This document shows positions 27,600 through 38,330 of a DNA stretch of 64,000 bases, in pieces. Both the position numbers and the translations under genes were made by a program. A model generated the notes under the pieces. That model made no database searches and was not told the origin of the DNA. It was given only the letters and a program-made list of their open reading frames with translations. Source of the DNA: an uncultured Stenotrophomonas sp. (GTDB lineage: Bacteria > Pseudomonadota > Gammaproteobacteria > Xanthomonadales > Xanthomonadaceae). Position 1 is the first letter of the stretch. Each line of letters starts with the position of its first letter. The stretch covers positions 682,001-746,000 of the forward strand of contig FLTS01000001.1 of the NCBI GenBank assembly GCA_900078405.1, written 5' to 3'.

Positions 27600-28808
27600 A
27601 TGAAAGGTATCTCCCGTTCCTCCCGAATCGCCCGGCGCGCTGCCCTTGCCAGTGTGTCGGCGCTTGCCATCGCCATCCTCGCCGCGTGCAGCGGCGGCCA
27701 TGCGCAGGAAGCCACGGCACCGCCCGCACCGGAAGTCAGCGCCGCGCCGGTGCTGGCCAGGCAGGTCAGCCAGTGGGACGAGTTCAGCGGCCGCATCGAG
27801 GCGGTGCAGAGCGTCGAGCTGCGCCCGCGCGTGTCCGGCTACATCGACAAGGTCAACTACGTCGAAGGCCAGGAAGTGAAAAAGGGCGACGTGCTGTTCA
27901 CCATCGACGCGCGCAGCTACCAGGCCGAGTTCGACCGCGCGCGCGCCGAACTGGCTCGCGCCCGCACCCAGGCCGCACTGGCGCACAGCGAATCCGAGCG
28001 CGCCCGCCGCCTGGCCGAGCAGCAGGCCATCGCCGCGGAAACCGCCGAGCAGCGCCGTGCCACCGCCGAGCAGGCCGCCGCGCAGGTGCAGGCGGCGCAG
28101 GCGGCATTGGATGCGGCCCGGCTGAACCTGGAATTCACCCGGGTGCGCGCACCGATCGATGGCCGCGCCGGGCGTGCGCTGGTCACCGCCGGCAACCTGG
28201 TCACCGCCGGCGATGCAGCCAGCGTGCTGACCACGCTGGTGTCGCTGGATACCGTGCACGTCCATTTCGATGCCGACGAATCCACGTTCCTGCGTTACAT
28301 GCAGATGGCCCGCGAAGGCGAGCGCCCGAGCGCGCGCGAGCAGGCGTTGCCGGTGAAGGTGGCGCTGAGCGGTGAGCAAGGCTTCCCGCACGAGGGCAAG
28401 GTCGATTTCCTCGACAACCAGGTCACCCGCAGCACCGGCACCATCGGCGTGCGCGCATTGCTGGACAACCGTGACCGCCAGTTCACCCCGGGCCTGTTCG
28501 CGCGCGTGCGGCTGCTTGGCAGCGGCGAGTTCCGCGCGCTGTTGATCGACGACAAGGCAGTGCTCACCGACCAGGACCGCAAGTACGTCTATGTGGTGGA
28601 CAAGGACGGCAAGGCGCAGCGCCGCGACGTCCGCCTCGGCCGCAGCGCCGAGGGCCTGCGCATCGTCGAGCAGGGCCTGGCCGCCGGCGACAGGGTGATC
28701 GTCGACGGCGTGCAGAAGGTGTTCATGCCCGGTATGCCGGTGCAGGCCAAGCCGGTGGCGATGCAGCCCGAACCGCCGGCCGGCCCGCGCACCGCCGCAC
28801 TGAACTGA
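27600..28808 (+). CDS. RND efflux periplasmic adaptor (MexE-like)
   Basis: Membrane-fusion protein linking the inner-membrane RND pump to the outer-membrane channel. The 402 residues have a lipoprotein-type signal (ALAIAILAACSGG). The biotinyl-lipoyl half motifs are RVSGYIDKVNYVEGQEVKKG and the later FTRVRAPIDGRAGRA. Between them lies a long alpha-hairpin rich in Ala/Glu/Arg (about 105-175), and then beta-barrel and membrane-proximal domains. It resembles MexE of MexEF-OprN. ATG 27600 or 27591 are both possible starts. It is first of a three-gene pump operon. Confidence 0.92.
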   Translation: MKGISRSSRIARRAALASVSALAIAILAACSGGHAQEATAPPAPEVSAAPVLARQVSQWDEFSGRIEAVQSVELRPRVSGYIDKVNYVEGQEVKKGDVLFTIDARSYQAEFDRARAELARARTQAALAHSESERARRLAEQQAIAAETAEQRRATAEQAAAQVQAAQAALDAARLNLEFTRVRAPIDGRAGRALVTAGNLVTAGDAASVLTTLVSLDTVHVHFDADESTFLRYMQMAREGERPSAREQALPVKVALSGEQGFPHEGKVDFLDNQVTRSTGTIGVRALLDNRDRQFTPGLFARVRLLGSGEFRALLIDDKAVLTDQDRKYVYVVDKDGKAQRRDVRLGRSAEGLRIVEQGLAAGDRVIVDGVQKVFMPGMPVQAKPVAMQPEPPAGPRTAALN

Positions 28809-28918
28809 CCCGCATTCCCGCCTGATGCCGGCACCCGTGCCGGCCGCGCCGCCTTCGCCCGACCGGGCGCGGGCAGGGCGGCTGCACCCCGGCTCCGGCT
28901 TTTCCAAGGATTCCGCAG

Positions 28919-31900
28919 ATGGATTTTTCCCGTTTCTTCATCGACCGGCCGATCTTCGCGGGCGTGCTGTCGGTGATCGTGCTGCTGGCGGGCCTGTTGG
29001 CCATGTTCAAGCTGCCGATCGGCGAGTACCCGGAGGTGGTGCCGCCGTCGGTGGTGGTGCGCACGGTGTACCCGGGTGCCAACCCCAAGGTGATCGCCGA
29101 GACCGTCGCCACCCCGCTGGAGGAGGCGATCAACGGCGTCGAGAACATGATGTACCTGAAGTCGGTGGCCGGCTCGGACGGCGTGCTGCAGATGACGGTG
29201 ACCTTCCGCCCCGGCACCGACCCGGACGATGCCGCGGTGAAGGTGCAGAACCGCGTGGCGCAGGCGCAGGCGCGGCTGCCCGAGGACGTGCGCCGGCAGG
29301 GCGTGACCACGCAGAAGCAGTCGCCCACCTTCCTGATGGTGGTGCACCTGACTTCGCCGAACGGCAAGTACGACACCCTGTACCTGCGCAATTACGCGCG
29401 CCTGCACGTCAAGGACGCGCTGACCCGCATCCCCGGCGTGGGCGACGCGCAGATCTTCGGCGGCGGCGACTACGCCATGCGCGCCTGGCTGGACCCGGAC
29501 CGCATCGCCTCGCGCGGGCTGACCGCCAGTGACGTGGTGCGCGCCATGCGCGAGCAGAACGTGCAGGTGGCCGCCGGCGTGATCGGCGCCTCGCCCACGC
29601 AGGGCGACGTGCCCATGCAGTTCTCGGTGAACGCCCAGGGCCGCCTGCGCAGCGAGCAGGAGTTCGGCGACATCGTGCTCAAGAGCGGTGCCGACGGCGA
29701 GGTGGTACGGCTGGCCGACGTCGCCCGGCTGGAGCTGGGTGCCGGCGACTACACCCTGCGCTCGCAGCTGGACGGCAAGAATGCGGTGGGCATCGGCATC
29801 TTCCAGGCGCCCGGCGCCAACGCGCTGGAGATCCGCGACGCGGTGATCGGCACGATGGACGAGATGCAGAAGGGCTTCCCGGCCGACGTGAAGTACGAGG
29901 CGGTGTACGACACCACCATCTTCGTGCGCGATTCGATCAAGGCCGTGGTCTCCACCTTGCTCGAAGCCATCGCGCTGGTGGTGCTGGTGGTGATCCTGTT
30001 CCTGCAGACCTGGCGCGCTTCGATCATTCCGTTGATCGCGGTGCCGGTGTCGATCGTGGGCACCTTCGCCGCGCTGTACCTGCTGGGCTTCTCGATCAAC
30101 ACCCTGAGCCTGTTCGGGCTGGTGCTGGCTATCGGCATCGTGGTCGACGACGCGATCGTGGTGGTGGAGAACGTCGAGCGCAACATCGAGGAGGGGCTGT
30201 CACCGACTGCCGCCGCGCACCAGGCCATGCGCGAGGTGTCCGGACCGATCATCGCCATCGCCCTGGTGCTGTGCGCGGTGTTCGTGCCGATGGCATTCCT
30301 GTCCGGCGTTACCGGCCAGTTCTACAAGCAGTTCGCGGTGACCATCGCCATTTCCACGGTGATCTCGGCAATCAATTCGCTGACCCTGTCACCGGCGCTG
30401 GCCGCGCGCCTGCTCAAGCCGCATGGTGCGCCGAAGGACGGCCCCAGCCGCCTGATCGAGCGCCTGTTTGGCTGGGTGTTCCGCCCGTTCAACCGCTTCT
30501 TCAAGTCCAGCTCGGAGAAGTACGAGCGCGGCGTGGCGCGCATCCTTGGCCGCCGCGGCGCGGTGTTCGCGGTATATGCGCTGCTGCTGCTCGGTACCGG
30601 CGTGATGTTCAAGCTGGTGCCGCCGGGCTTCATTCCCACCCAGGACAAGCTGTACCTGATCGCCGGGGTGAAGCTGCCGGAAGGCTCCTCGATCGCGCGT
30701 ACCGATGAAATGCTGCGCAAGGTGGCGCAGATCGCGCAGGAAACCGATGGCGTTGCCCACACCATCTCGTTCCCGGGCCTGAACGCGCTGCAGTTCACCA
30801 ACACCCCCAACACCGGCGTGGCCTTCATCCCGCTCAAGCCGTTCAACGAGCGCCACGGCCGCAGCGCCGCGCAGATCAACGCCGAGATCAACCAGAAGAT
30901 CGCCGGGCTGCAGGAGGGCTTCGCGTTCGCGATGATGCCGCCGCCGATCCTCGGCCTGGGCAACGGCAACGGCTACCAGATGTTCATCGAGGACCGCGGC
31001 AACCTCGGCTACGGCGAGTTGCAGAACGCGGTGCAGGCGATGCAGGGCGCGGTGGCGCAGACCCCGGGCATGGCTTTCCCGATCACCAGCTACCAGGCCA
31101 ACGTGCCGCAGCTGGACGCGGAAGTGGATCGCGTGAAGGCCAAGGCGCAGGGCGTGCAGCTGACCGAGTTGTTCGACACCCTGCAGACCTATCTCGGCTC
31201 GGCCTACGTCAACGACTTCAACCAGTTCGGCCGCACCTGGCAGGTGATCGCCCAGGCCGACGGCCAGTTCCGCGACAGCGTCGAGGACATCGGCCGGCTG
31301 CGCACCCGTAACGACCGCGGCGAGATGGTGCCGATCGGCTCGATGGTGAGCATCAAGGAAACCTACGGCCCGGACCCGGTGCTGCGCTTCAACGGCTACC
31401 CGGCCGCCGACCTGGCCGGCGAGGCCGACCCGCGCCTGCTGTCCTCGGCCGAGGCGATGAACAAGCTGACCGAGATCGCCGGGCAGGTGCTGCCGGTGGG
31501 CATGACCACCGAGTGGACCGACCTGAGCTACCAGCAGGCCACCCAGGGCAAGGCCGCGTTCATCGTGTTCCCGGTGGCGATCCTGCTGGCGTTCCTGGTG
31601 CTGGCCGCGTTGTACGAGAGCTGGTCGCTGCCGCTGGCGGTGATCCTGATCGTGCCGATGAGCATTCTGGCGGCGCTGACCGGGGTGTGGCTGACGAGCG
31701 GCGACAACAACATCTTCACGCAGATCGGCCTGATGGTTCTGGTTGGGTTGTCGGCGAAGAACGCGATCCTGATCGTCGAGTTCGCGCGCGAGCTGGAGAT
31801 GGGTGGCAAGGGCATCGTCGAGTCCGCACTGGAGGCCTGCCGCCTGCGCCTGCGGCCGATCGTGATGACCTCCATCGCCTTCATCGCTGGCACGGTGCCG

Positions 31901-32092
31901 CTGGTGCTCTCGCACGGCGCCGGCGCCGAGGTGCGCAGTGTCACCGGCATCACCGTGTTCGCCGGCATGCTCGGCGTCACCCTGTTCGGCCTGTTCCTGA
32001 CCCCGGTGTTCTACGTCGCGCTGCGCAAGCTGGTCACCCGCAACGGTGGTGGCCAGCTGGTGCGCCACGGCGAACCGACCCTCCACCACTGA
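28919..32092 (+). CDS. RND multidrug efflux transporter (MexF-like, HAE1 family)
   Basis: A 1057-residue inner-membrane proton/drug antiporter. It begins MDFSRFFIDRPIFAGVLSVI, the HAE1 start. Two large periplasmic loops follow TM1 and TM7. The TM4 proton relay aspartates are in GIVVDDAIVVVENVERNIEE, with GLSAKNAILIVEFARE in TM10. FPGLNALQFTNTPNTGVAF matches the MexF/AcrB porter domain. Drug range (for MexF: chloramphenicol, quinolones, trimethoprim) cannot be read from sequence. It follows the adaptor by 110 bases and precedes the outer-membrane channel by 19. Confidence 0.96.
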   Translation: MDFSRFFIDRPIFAGVLSVIVLLAGLLAMFKLPIGEYPEVVPPSVVVRTVYPGANPKVIAETVATPLEEAINGVENMMYLKSVAGSDGVLQMTVTFRPGTDPDDAAVKVQNRVAQAQARLPEDVRRQGVTTQKQSPTFLMVVHLTSPNGKYDTLYLRNYARLHVKDALTRIPGVGDAQIFGGGDYAMRAWLDPDRIASRGLTASDVVRAMREQNVQVAAGVIGASPTQGDVPMQFSVNAQGRLRSEQEFGDIVLKSGADGEVVRLADVARLELGAGDYTLRSQLDGKNAVGIGIFQAPGANALEIRDAVIGTMDEMQKGFPADVKYEAVYDTTIFVRDSIKAVVSTLLEAIALVVLVVILFLQTWRASIIPLIAVPVSIVGTFAALYLLGFSINTLSLFGLVLAIGIVVDDAIVVVENVERNIEEGLSPTAAAHQAMREVSGPIIAIALVLCAVFVPMAFLSGVTGQFYKQFAVTIAISTVISAINSLTLSPALAARLLKPHGAPKDGPSRLIERLFGWVFRPFNRFFKSSSEKYERGVARILGRRGAVFAVYALLLLGTGVMFKLVPPGFIPTQDKLYLIAGVKLPEGSSIARTDEMLRKVAQIAQETDGVAHTISFPGLNALQFTNTPNTGVAFIPLKPFNERHGRSAAQINAEINQKIAGLQEGFAFAMMPPPILGLGNGNGYQMFIEDRGNLGYGELQNAVQAMQGAVAQTPGMAFPITSYQANVPQLDAEVDRVKAKAQGVQLTELFDTLQTYLGSAYVNDFNQFGRTWQVIAQADGQFRDSVEDIGRLRTRNDRGEMVPIGSMVSIKETYGPDPVLRFNGYPAADLAGEADPRLLSSAEAMNKLTEIAGQVLPVGMTTEWTDLSYQQATQGKAAFIVFPVAILLAFLVLAALYESWSLPLAVILIVPMSILAALTGVWLTSGDNNIFTQIGLMVLVGLSAKNAILIVEFARELEMGGKGIVESALEACRLRLRPIVMTSIAFIAGTVPLVLSHGAGAEVRSVTGITVFAGMLGVTLFGLFLTPVFYVALRKLVTRNGGGQLVRHGEPTLHH

Positions 32093-32111
32093 TTCCCGCG
32101 AGGCATTACGG

Positions 32112-33566
32112 ATGAACCTCCACGAAAAGAGCACGCCCCGTCACCGGGCGCCGCGGATGCTGGCGGTGGCCATGACCGGCGCATTGCTGGCCGGTTGCGC
32201 CAGCGTCGGCCCCGACTACCACGCGCCGCCACAGCAGCCGGTGCAACTGCAGGGCCTCGCCGACCCGGCCTTCAGCACCACCACCTCGCTGGTCAGCTGG
32301 TGGTCGCAGTTCGACGACCCGGTGCTGGCGCAACTGGTGCACGGCGCATTGGCCGACAACCTGGACCTGCGCATCGCACTGGCGCGGGTGCGCACGGCAC
32401 GCGCGGTCTTCAGCGAACAGCGGCTGGAGCAGGCGCCGCACGTGACCGCCAGCGGCAGCCAGGACCGCCGCAAGCAGCCGGACCCCGCGCGCGGTGGCGA
32501 ACGCAGCTTCAGCGAGAGCTACCAGCTCGGCTTCGACGCCGGCTGGGAGCTGGACCTGTTCGGCCGCCAGCGCCGCGCCGCCGAGGCCGCACGCGCCGAG
32601 CTGGGTGCCGAACGCGACAACCTCGCCGATGTGCAGGTCACCATCGCCGCTGAGGTCGCGCGCAACTACTTCGAGCTGCGCGGCACCCAGAAGCGCATCG
32701 CGGTGGCGCGGCAGACGCTGGCCAACCTGCACGACACCCAGCGGCTCACCGAGACGCGCCGCGAACTGGGCGCCGGCAGCGAGCTGGACGTGCAGAGCAG
32801 CCGCGCGCAGCTGAAGGCGATCGAGGCCGGCATCCCGCTGCTGGAAGTGGCCGAGGTGCAGGCGCGGCACCGGCTGGCGGTACTGCTGGGCCAGCGCCCG
32901 GGCGCGCTGGACGAACTGCTGCAACCACGTGAGGTGCCGGCCTTCGCCAAGGCATTGCCGCTGGGCGACACCACCGGCCTGCTGCGCCAGCGTGCCGATG
33001 TGCGTGCCGCCGAGCGCCGGCTGGCGGCGGCCACCGCGCGGGTCGGCGTCGCCACCGCCGATCTGTTTCCGCGCATCCGCCTCGACGGTTTCCTCGGCTT
33101 CCTCGGCGGCGATGCCGACGGGCTGGTCAACGGCGCCAACAAGGCGTGGTCGCTGACGCCGTCGATCAGCTGGGCCGCATTCGACTTCGGCAGCGTGCGC
33201 GCGCGGCTGCGCGCCAGCAAGGCGCAGGCCGATGGTGCGGCCGCCGAATACGAGAAGGCGGTGCTGCTGGCGCTGGAGGACACCGAGAACGCGCTGGCGC
33301 GCTGCGCCAGGGAGCAGTCGCGGCTGGTCATCGTCGCCGAGCAGGCGCAGGCCGCGCGCCGCGCCGAAGCACTGGCACAGGTGCGCTACCGCGAAGGTTC
33401 GGAGGACTTCCTGGCGCTGCTGGACGCACAACGCAGCCAGTTGGCCGCCGACGATGCGCTGGCGGCGGCCGAGGCGGCGGTGAACGTCAGCGTGGTCGCG
33501 GTCTACAAGGCACTTGGCGGCTGGGGCCAGCGCGGCCCGGAAGAAACCGTCGCCAGCGTGCGTTGA
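32112..33566 (+). CDS. RND efflux outer-membrane factor (NodT/OprN family lipoprotein)
   Basis: A 484-residue outer-membrane channel of the TolC superfamily. Its lipoprotein signal ends in GALLAGC (cysteine near residue 29). Two OEP repeats follow, each with long helices; motifs include GFDAGWELDLFGRQRRAAEA and PSISWAAFDFGSVRARLRAS. FLALLDAQRSQLAADDALA marks the second repeat. It completes the tripartite pump and is followed by a good terminator. Confidence 0.95.
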   Translation: MNLHEKSTPRHRAPRMLAVAMTGALLAGCASVGPDYHAPPQQPVQLQGLADPAFSTTTSLVSWWSQFDDPVLAQLVHGALADNLDLRIALARVRTARAVFSEQRLEQAPHVTASGSQDRRKQPDPARGGERSFSESYQLGFDAGWELDLFGRQRRAAEAARAELGAERDNLADVQVTIAAEVARNYFELRGTQKRIAVARQTLANLHDTQRLTETRRELGAGSELDVQSSRAQLKAIEAGIPLLEVAEVQARHRLAVLLGQRPGALDELLQPREVPAFAKALPLGDTTGLLRQRADVRAAERRLAAATARVGVATADLFPRIRLDGFLGFLGGDADGLVNGANKAWSLTPSISWAAFDFGSVRARLRASKAQADGAAAEYEKAVLLALEDTENALARCAREQSRLVIVAEQAQAARRAEALAQVRYREGSEDFLALLDAQRSQLAADDALAAAEAAVNVSVVAVYKALGGWGQRGPEETVASVR

Positions 33567-33579
33567 TTATCCCGGCGAA

Positions 33580-33609
33580 AGAGGCGGCCAGTGGCCGCCT
33601 CTTCGTTTC
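33580..33609 (+). terminator. terminator after the RND operon
   Basis: AAGAGGCGGCC, loop AGT and GGCCGCCTCTT form a perfect eleven-pair stem, followed by CGTTT. It lies just after the outer-membrane factor's stop and before the convergent aminotransferase gene, so it may serve both. Confidence 0.8.
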
Positions 33610-33626
33610 ATCGCTGCTGCTTGCGG

Positions 33627-35123
33627 TCAGGCCGCGTCGGCCTGCTGGCGGCGCGGGCCTTCGACCAGTGCACGGCCGACCATGTCCACCAGCAGGTCCA
33701 GTTCTTCCTCGTCCATGCCGAAGTGCGGGGTGAAGCGCAGCGAGTTCTCGCCGCCGTGGATCACGTTGACGCCGTGCATGCGCAGCCATTCCTCGGTGGA
33801 ACCGGCGCCGTAGCACTTGAACTGCGGCGCCAGCTCGCAGGAGAACAGCAGGCCGGTGCCCTGCACCTTGGTGATCAGGCCGCCGAGTTTCGCCTTCAGC
33901 GCTTCCAGCTTCTGCATCGCCTGTTCGCCGCGCAGGCGGATGTTGGCGCGCACCTGCGGCGTCAGTTGGGCCAGGGTGGCGCAGGCCACGTCCAGCGCCC
34001 GCGGGTTGCTGGTCATGGTGTTGCCGTACACGCCCTTGCGGTACAGGTTGGAGGCGTGTTCGGTGACGGCCAGCACCGACAGCGGGAACTGCGCGCCGTT
34101 CAGCGCCTTGGAATAGGTTTCCATGTCCGGCGGGTCCAGCGTTTCGCAGCCGGGGTAATCGACGAACGACAAGGTGCCATGCGCACGCAGCGCGGCCTGG
34201 ATCGAGTCGATCAGCAGCAGGCTGCCGTGGGCGCGGGTCAGTTCGCGTGCCAGCGTGTAGAAGCCGGCCGGCACCGCGCGGCCGGGGTCGCCTTCGCCCA
34301 TCACCGGCTCCAGAAACACCGCTTCGATGAACCAGTTGTTGGCGCGGGCATCGTCGAACACCTTGCGCAGCGCCGCCTCGTCATACGGCGGAATGCTGAT
34401 GACGCTGTCCTCGCCACGGTAGCTGGCCAGGTAGCGGTCGTAGGTCTTGCGGGTCGAGTCCGAATACAGCGCCGGGCGGTCGGTGCGGCCGTGGAAGCTG
34501 CCCTTGACGACCACGCGCTTGATCGCCGCGCCGGCATGCGCTGCACCCGGTTCGGTCTGCAGTTTGGCGTTGATGTCGGCGATGCGCGCGGCCAGGCCGA
34601 CGGCCTCGGAGCCGGAGTTCAGGCACATGAAGTGCGAGAACGGACAGCCGCCGCGGCTGTGGCCGATCTCCTTGCGCAGCGCCTGCACGAAGCGGCGCTG
34701 GGCCAGGCTCGGGGTCATGATGTTGGCCATCACCTGCGGCTTGCCGGCCGCGTCCAGTACCTCGGCCGGGGTATGGCCGAAGCCGAGCATGCCGTAGCCG
34801 CCGGCGTCGTACAGCATCGCGCCCTTGAGCGAGACCACCCACGGGCCACGGGCAGCCAGGGCGACGTAGGGCACCACCGCGTCGTCGGCATAGAAGTTGA
34901 CGAAGCCGGCCTGCATCGCCGTGATCTGGTCCTTCTCGTCCAGATCCAGCAGGTCGGCGGCTTCGTCCCTGATGCGGGCGTATTCGGCGGCGGCGGCCTC
35001 GATGGCGCGCGGCAGGTCGGGATGGGCAGCGGCCAGGCGCTCGATGGCGGCATCGTCCAGGCCGCGGGTCAGGCGGGCGCCGGCATGGGCACGAAGCGGG
35101 GCGAGGGGGCCGAGTACGGTCAT
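33627..35123 (-). CDS. class III PLP-dependent aminotransferase
   Basis: A 498-residue fold-type I aminotransferase. Visible are MCLNSGSEAVGLAARIADIN (cofactor phosphate-binding region), VVVKGSFHGRTDRPALYS and FLEPVMGEGDPGRAVPAGFY. LLLIDSIQAALRAHGTL occupies the place where most class III enzymes have D-E-V-Q, and SKALNGAQFPLSVLAV holds the Schiff-base lysine. At ~500 residues it is longer than acetylornithine or 4-aminobutyrate transaminases. The substrate is unknown; an amino acid is likely given the divergent Lrp-type regulator. ATG 35123 is preferred because GGAG lies seven bases upstream. Confidence 0.87.
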   Translation of the reverse strand: MTVLGPLAPLRAHAGARLTRGLDDAAIERLAAAHPDLPRAIEAAAAEYARIRDEAADLLDLDEKDQITAMQAGFVNFYADDAVVPYVALAARGPWVVSLKGAMLYDAGGYGMLGFGHTPAEVLDAAGKPQVMANIMTPSLAQRRFVQALRKEIGHSRGGCPFSHFMCLNSGSEAVGLAARIADINAKLQTEPGAAHAGAAIKRVVVKGSFHGRTDRPALYSDSTRKTYDRYLASYRGEDSVISIPPYDEAALRKVFDDARANNWFIEAVFLEPVMGEGDPGRAVPAGFYTLARELTRAHGSLLLIDSIQAALRAHGTLSFVDYPGCETLDPPDMETYSKALNGAQFPLSVLAVTEHASNLYRKGVYGNTMTSNPRALDVACATLAQLTPQVRANIRLRGEQAMQKLEALKAKLGGLITKVQGTGLLFSCELAPQFKCYGAGSTEEWLRMHGVNVIHGGENSLRFTPHFGMDEEELDLLVDMVGRALVEGPRRQQADAA

Positions 35124-35209
35124 GCTCATCTCCAGAATGTTTTCGTATAGTCATTATCTGGAGATTCTGGTCACATGGCAGCTGTCATTTGGTCGAAAAT
35201 CCGGGTAAT

Positions 35210-35226
35210 TTCGTCGAAACGACGAA
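35210..35226. promoter_or_regulatory. palindromic operator before the Lrp-family gene
   Basis: TTCGTCG, AAA and CGACGAA form a perfect 7-bp inverted repeat 13 bases before the regulator's ATG. It lies in the divergent spacer shared with the aminotransferase gene. It is a good candidate for autoregulation by the Lrp/AsnC protein. Confidence 0.6.
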
Positions 35227-35239
35227 TCCACCCCGCGAT

Positions 35240-35671
35240 ATGAAGATTTCCCCCGCCGACGAACGCCTGCTTTCCGTGCTGCGCGAGGATGCACGTGCCT
35301 CCACCGCGCAGATCGCGCGGCGGCTGGGGCTGTCGCGTACCACGGTGCAGAGCCGCATCGACCGGCTGGAGCAGCAGGGCGTGATCGCCGGCTACACGGT
35401 GCGCACCCATGCCGACTACGAGCAGGGGCAGGTGCGCGCGCACGTGCTGATCACCGTGCTGCCGAAGAAGATGCCGGCGGTGGTCAAGGCGCTGCGCGAG
35501 ATTCCGGAGGTGCGTTCGCTGCACTCGGTCAGCGGCAACCACGACCTGATCGCGATGGTCGTGGTCGGCGGGGTGGGGGAGATGGACGTGGCCACCGACG
35601 CCATCGGCGCCATCGACGGGGTGGAGCGCACCACCAGCGCGATCATCCTTTCGACGAAGTTCGAGCGCTGA
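35240..35671 (+). CDS. Lrp/AsnC-family transcriptional regulator
   Basis: A 143-residue regulator. The N-terminal helix-turn-helix is ASTAQIARRLGLSRTTVQSR, and a C-terminal RAM (ligand-binding) domain starts at about residue 65 with VRAHVLITVLPKK and SVSGNHDLIAMVVV. ATG 35240 gives the family length. It is divergent from the class III aminotransferase, which it most likely senses an amino acid to control. Confidence 0.94.
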   Translation: MKISPADERLLSVLREDARASTAQIARRLGLSRTTVQSRIDRLEQQGVIAGYTVRTHADYEQGQVRAHVLITVLPKKMPAVVKALREIPEVRSLHSVSGNHDLIAMVVVGGVGEMDVATDAIGAIDGVERTTSAIILSTKFER

Positions 35672-35702
35672 CCGTCCCTGCCGGCTGTTTGCAGGCGCGG
35701 CT

Positions 35703-35806
35703 GTAGGAGCGACGCAAGTCGCGACGAGGCTTCCCCATTCACATACTGGTGCAGGGATTGGGAGGGATCTGCATGCAAGCCCTGTCGCGACTTGCGTCGC
35801 TCCTAC
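35703..35806. repeat. GTAG-type REP palindrome with a long loop
   Basis: The arms GTAGGAGCGACGCAAGTCGCGAC and GTCGCGACTTGCGTCGCTCCTAC are perfectly complementary. The loop is about 58 bases, longer than in other copies here. It lies between the Lrp gene and queA. Confidence 0.87.
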
Positions 35807-35873
35807 AACCGCTCCTGCGGGCGTTCGGTGGCGGCCGGTACAATGTCGGGCTCCCTTGCCCGATGCCCCGGCC

Positions 35874-36938
35874 TTGAAGAAGTCCGATTTCAACTACGAC
35901 CTGCCCGCCGAGCTGATCGCGCAGGCGCCGCTGCCCGAACGTTCGGCCAGCCGCCTGCTGCTGGTGCCGCCGGCGCCGGCCGCGTTCGCCGACCGCCATG
36001 TGCGCGACCTGCCGGACCTGCTGCAACCCGGCGACCTGCTGGTGTTCAACGACACCCGGGTGATACCGGCGCGGCTGTTCGGGCAAAAGGCCACTGGCGG
36101 CCGGGTCGAGATCCTGATCGAGCGCCTGCTTGGCGGGCAGCAGGCGCGTGCGCAGGTCGGGGCCAGCAAGTCGCCCAAGCCGGGCAGCCGCATTGCCCTG
36201 GACGCCGGCGGTGAGGCCGAGGTGCTGGGCCGTGACGGCGAGTTCTACCTGCTGCGCTTCGACATCCCCGAGCCGCTGGAATCGTGGCTGGTGCACGCCG
36301 GCCGGCTGCCGTTGCCGCCGTACATCCAGCGCGAGCCCGGCGCCGACGACCGCGAGCGCTACCAGACCGTGTTCGCGCGGCAGGTGGGTGCGGTGGCCGC
36401 GCCCACCGCGGGGCTGCACTTCGACGAGCTGCTGCTGGAGCGGTTGCGCGCGCGTGGCGTGCAGTTCGGCCATATCACCCTGCATGTGGGCGCCGGTACC
36501 TTCCAGCCGGTGCGGGTGGACGACCTCTCGCAGCACGTGATGCATCGCGAATGGCTCAACGTCGGTGCCGAACTGGTGCAGCAGGTGCGCCGCATCCGCG
36601 CCGCCGGTGGCCGCGTGGTCGGCGTCGGCACCACCGTGGTAAGGGCGCTGGAGAGTGCAATGCGCGACGGCGAGCTGCACCCCTATGCCGGCGAGACGCA
36701 GATCTTCATCACCCCCGGTTACCGCATCCGCAGCGTCGATGCGATGGTCACCAACTTCCACCTGCCGGAAAGCACCCTGCTGATGATGATCTCCGCCTTT
36801 GCCGGCAGGGAGCGGGTGTTCGAGGCCTATGCCCACGCCATCGCGGAGCGTTACCGCTTCTTCAGCTACGGTGACGCGATGCTGCTGTGGAGCAGGGAAG
36901 GGGCCGGCGCGCTGACGGACGCTCCAAGCCATTCCTGA
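35874..36938 (+). CDS. queA: S-adenosylmethionine:tRNA ribosyltransferase-isomerase
   Basis: Adds the ribosyl moiety of SAM to preQ1-modified tRNA during queuosine synthesis. The 354 residues start KKSDFNYDLPAELIAQAPLP and contain GDLLVFNDTRVIPARLFG, AAPTAGLHFDELLL, LHVGAGTFQPV and MVTNFHLPESTLLMMI, all QueA landmarks. No ATG precedes the conserved start; a TTG at 35874 (or TTG 35856) must be used. It is followed after 54 bases by tgt, the preceding enzyme in the same pathway. Confidence 0.95.
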   Translation: MKKSDFNYDLPAELIAQAPLPERSASRLLLVPPAPAAFADRHVRDLPDLLQPGDLLVFNDTRVIPARLFGQKATGGRVEILIERLLGGQQARAQVGASKSPKPGSRIALDAGGEAEVLGRDGEFYLLRFDIPEPLESWLVHAGRLPLPPYIQREPGADDRERYQTVFARQVGAVAAPTAGLHFDELLLERLRARGVQFGHITLHVGAGTFQPVRVDDLSQHVMHREWLNVGAELVQQVRRIRAAGGRVVGVGTTVVRALESAMRDGELHPYAGETQIFITPGYRIRSVDAMVTNFHLPESTLLMMISAFAGRERVFEAYAHAIAERYRFFSYGDAMLLWSREGAGALTDAPSHS

Positions 36939-38123
<1,185 letters not shown>

Positions 38124-38140
38124 CCGCCACGTGAAACTCT

Positions 38141-38208
38141 GTAGGAGCGACGCCAGTCGCGAGGGGCTTTGCCGATAAAGCCACGGTCGCGACTGGCGTC
38201 GCTCCTAC
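38141..38208. repeat. GTAG-type REP palindrome
   Basis: GTAGGAGCGACGCCAGTCGCGA is mirrored by GGTCGCGACTGGCGTCGCTCCTAC. It falls 17 bases after the tgt stop, between tgt and yajC. Confidence 0.87.
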
Positions 38209-38330
38209 AGGCTCCAAAGGGGAATGGGCCTTGCAATCGGCCCATCCCGCCCCTATGGCATACTTCCCCGCTTGAATCCGTTTCGCGGCGCCGGCCACGG
38301 CAGGCACCGCCCGACTCCCAAGGACACATG

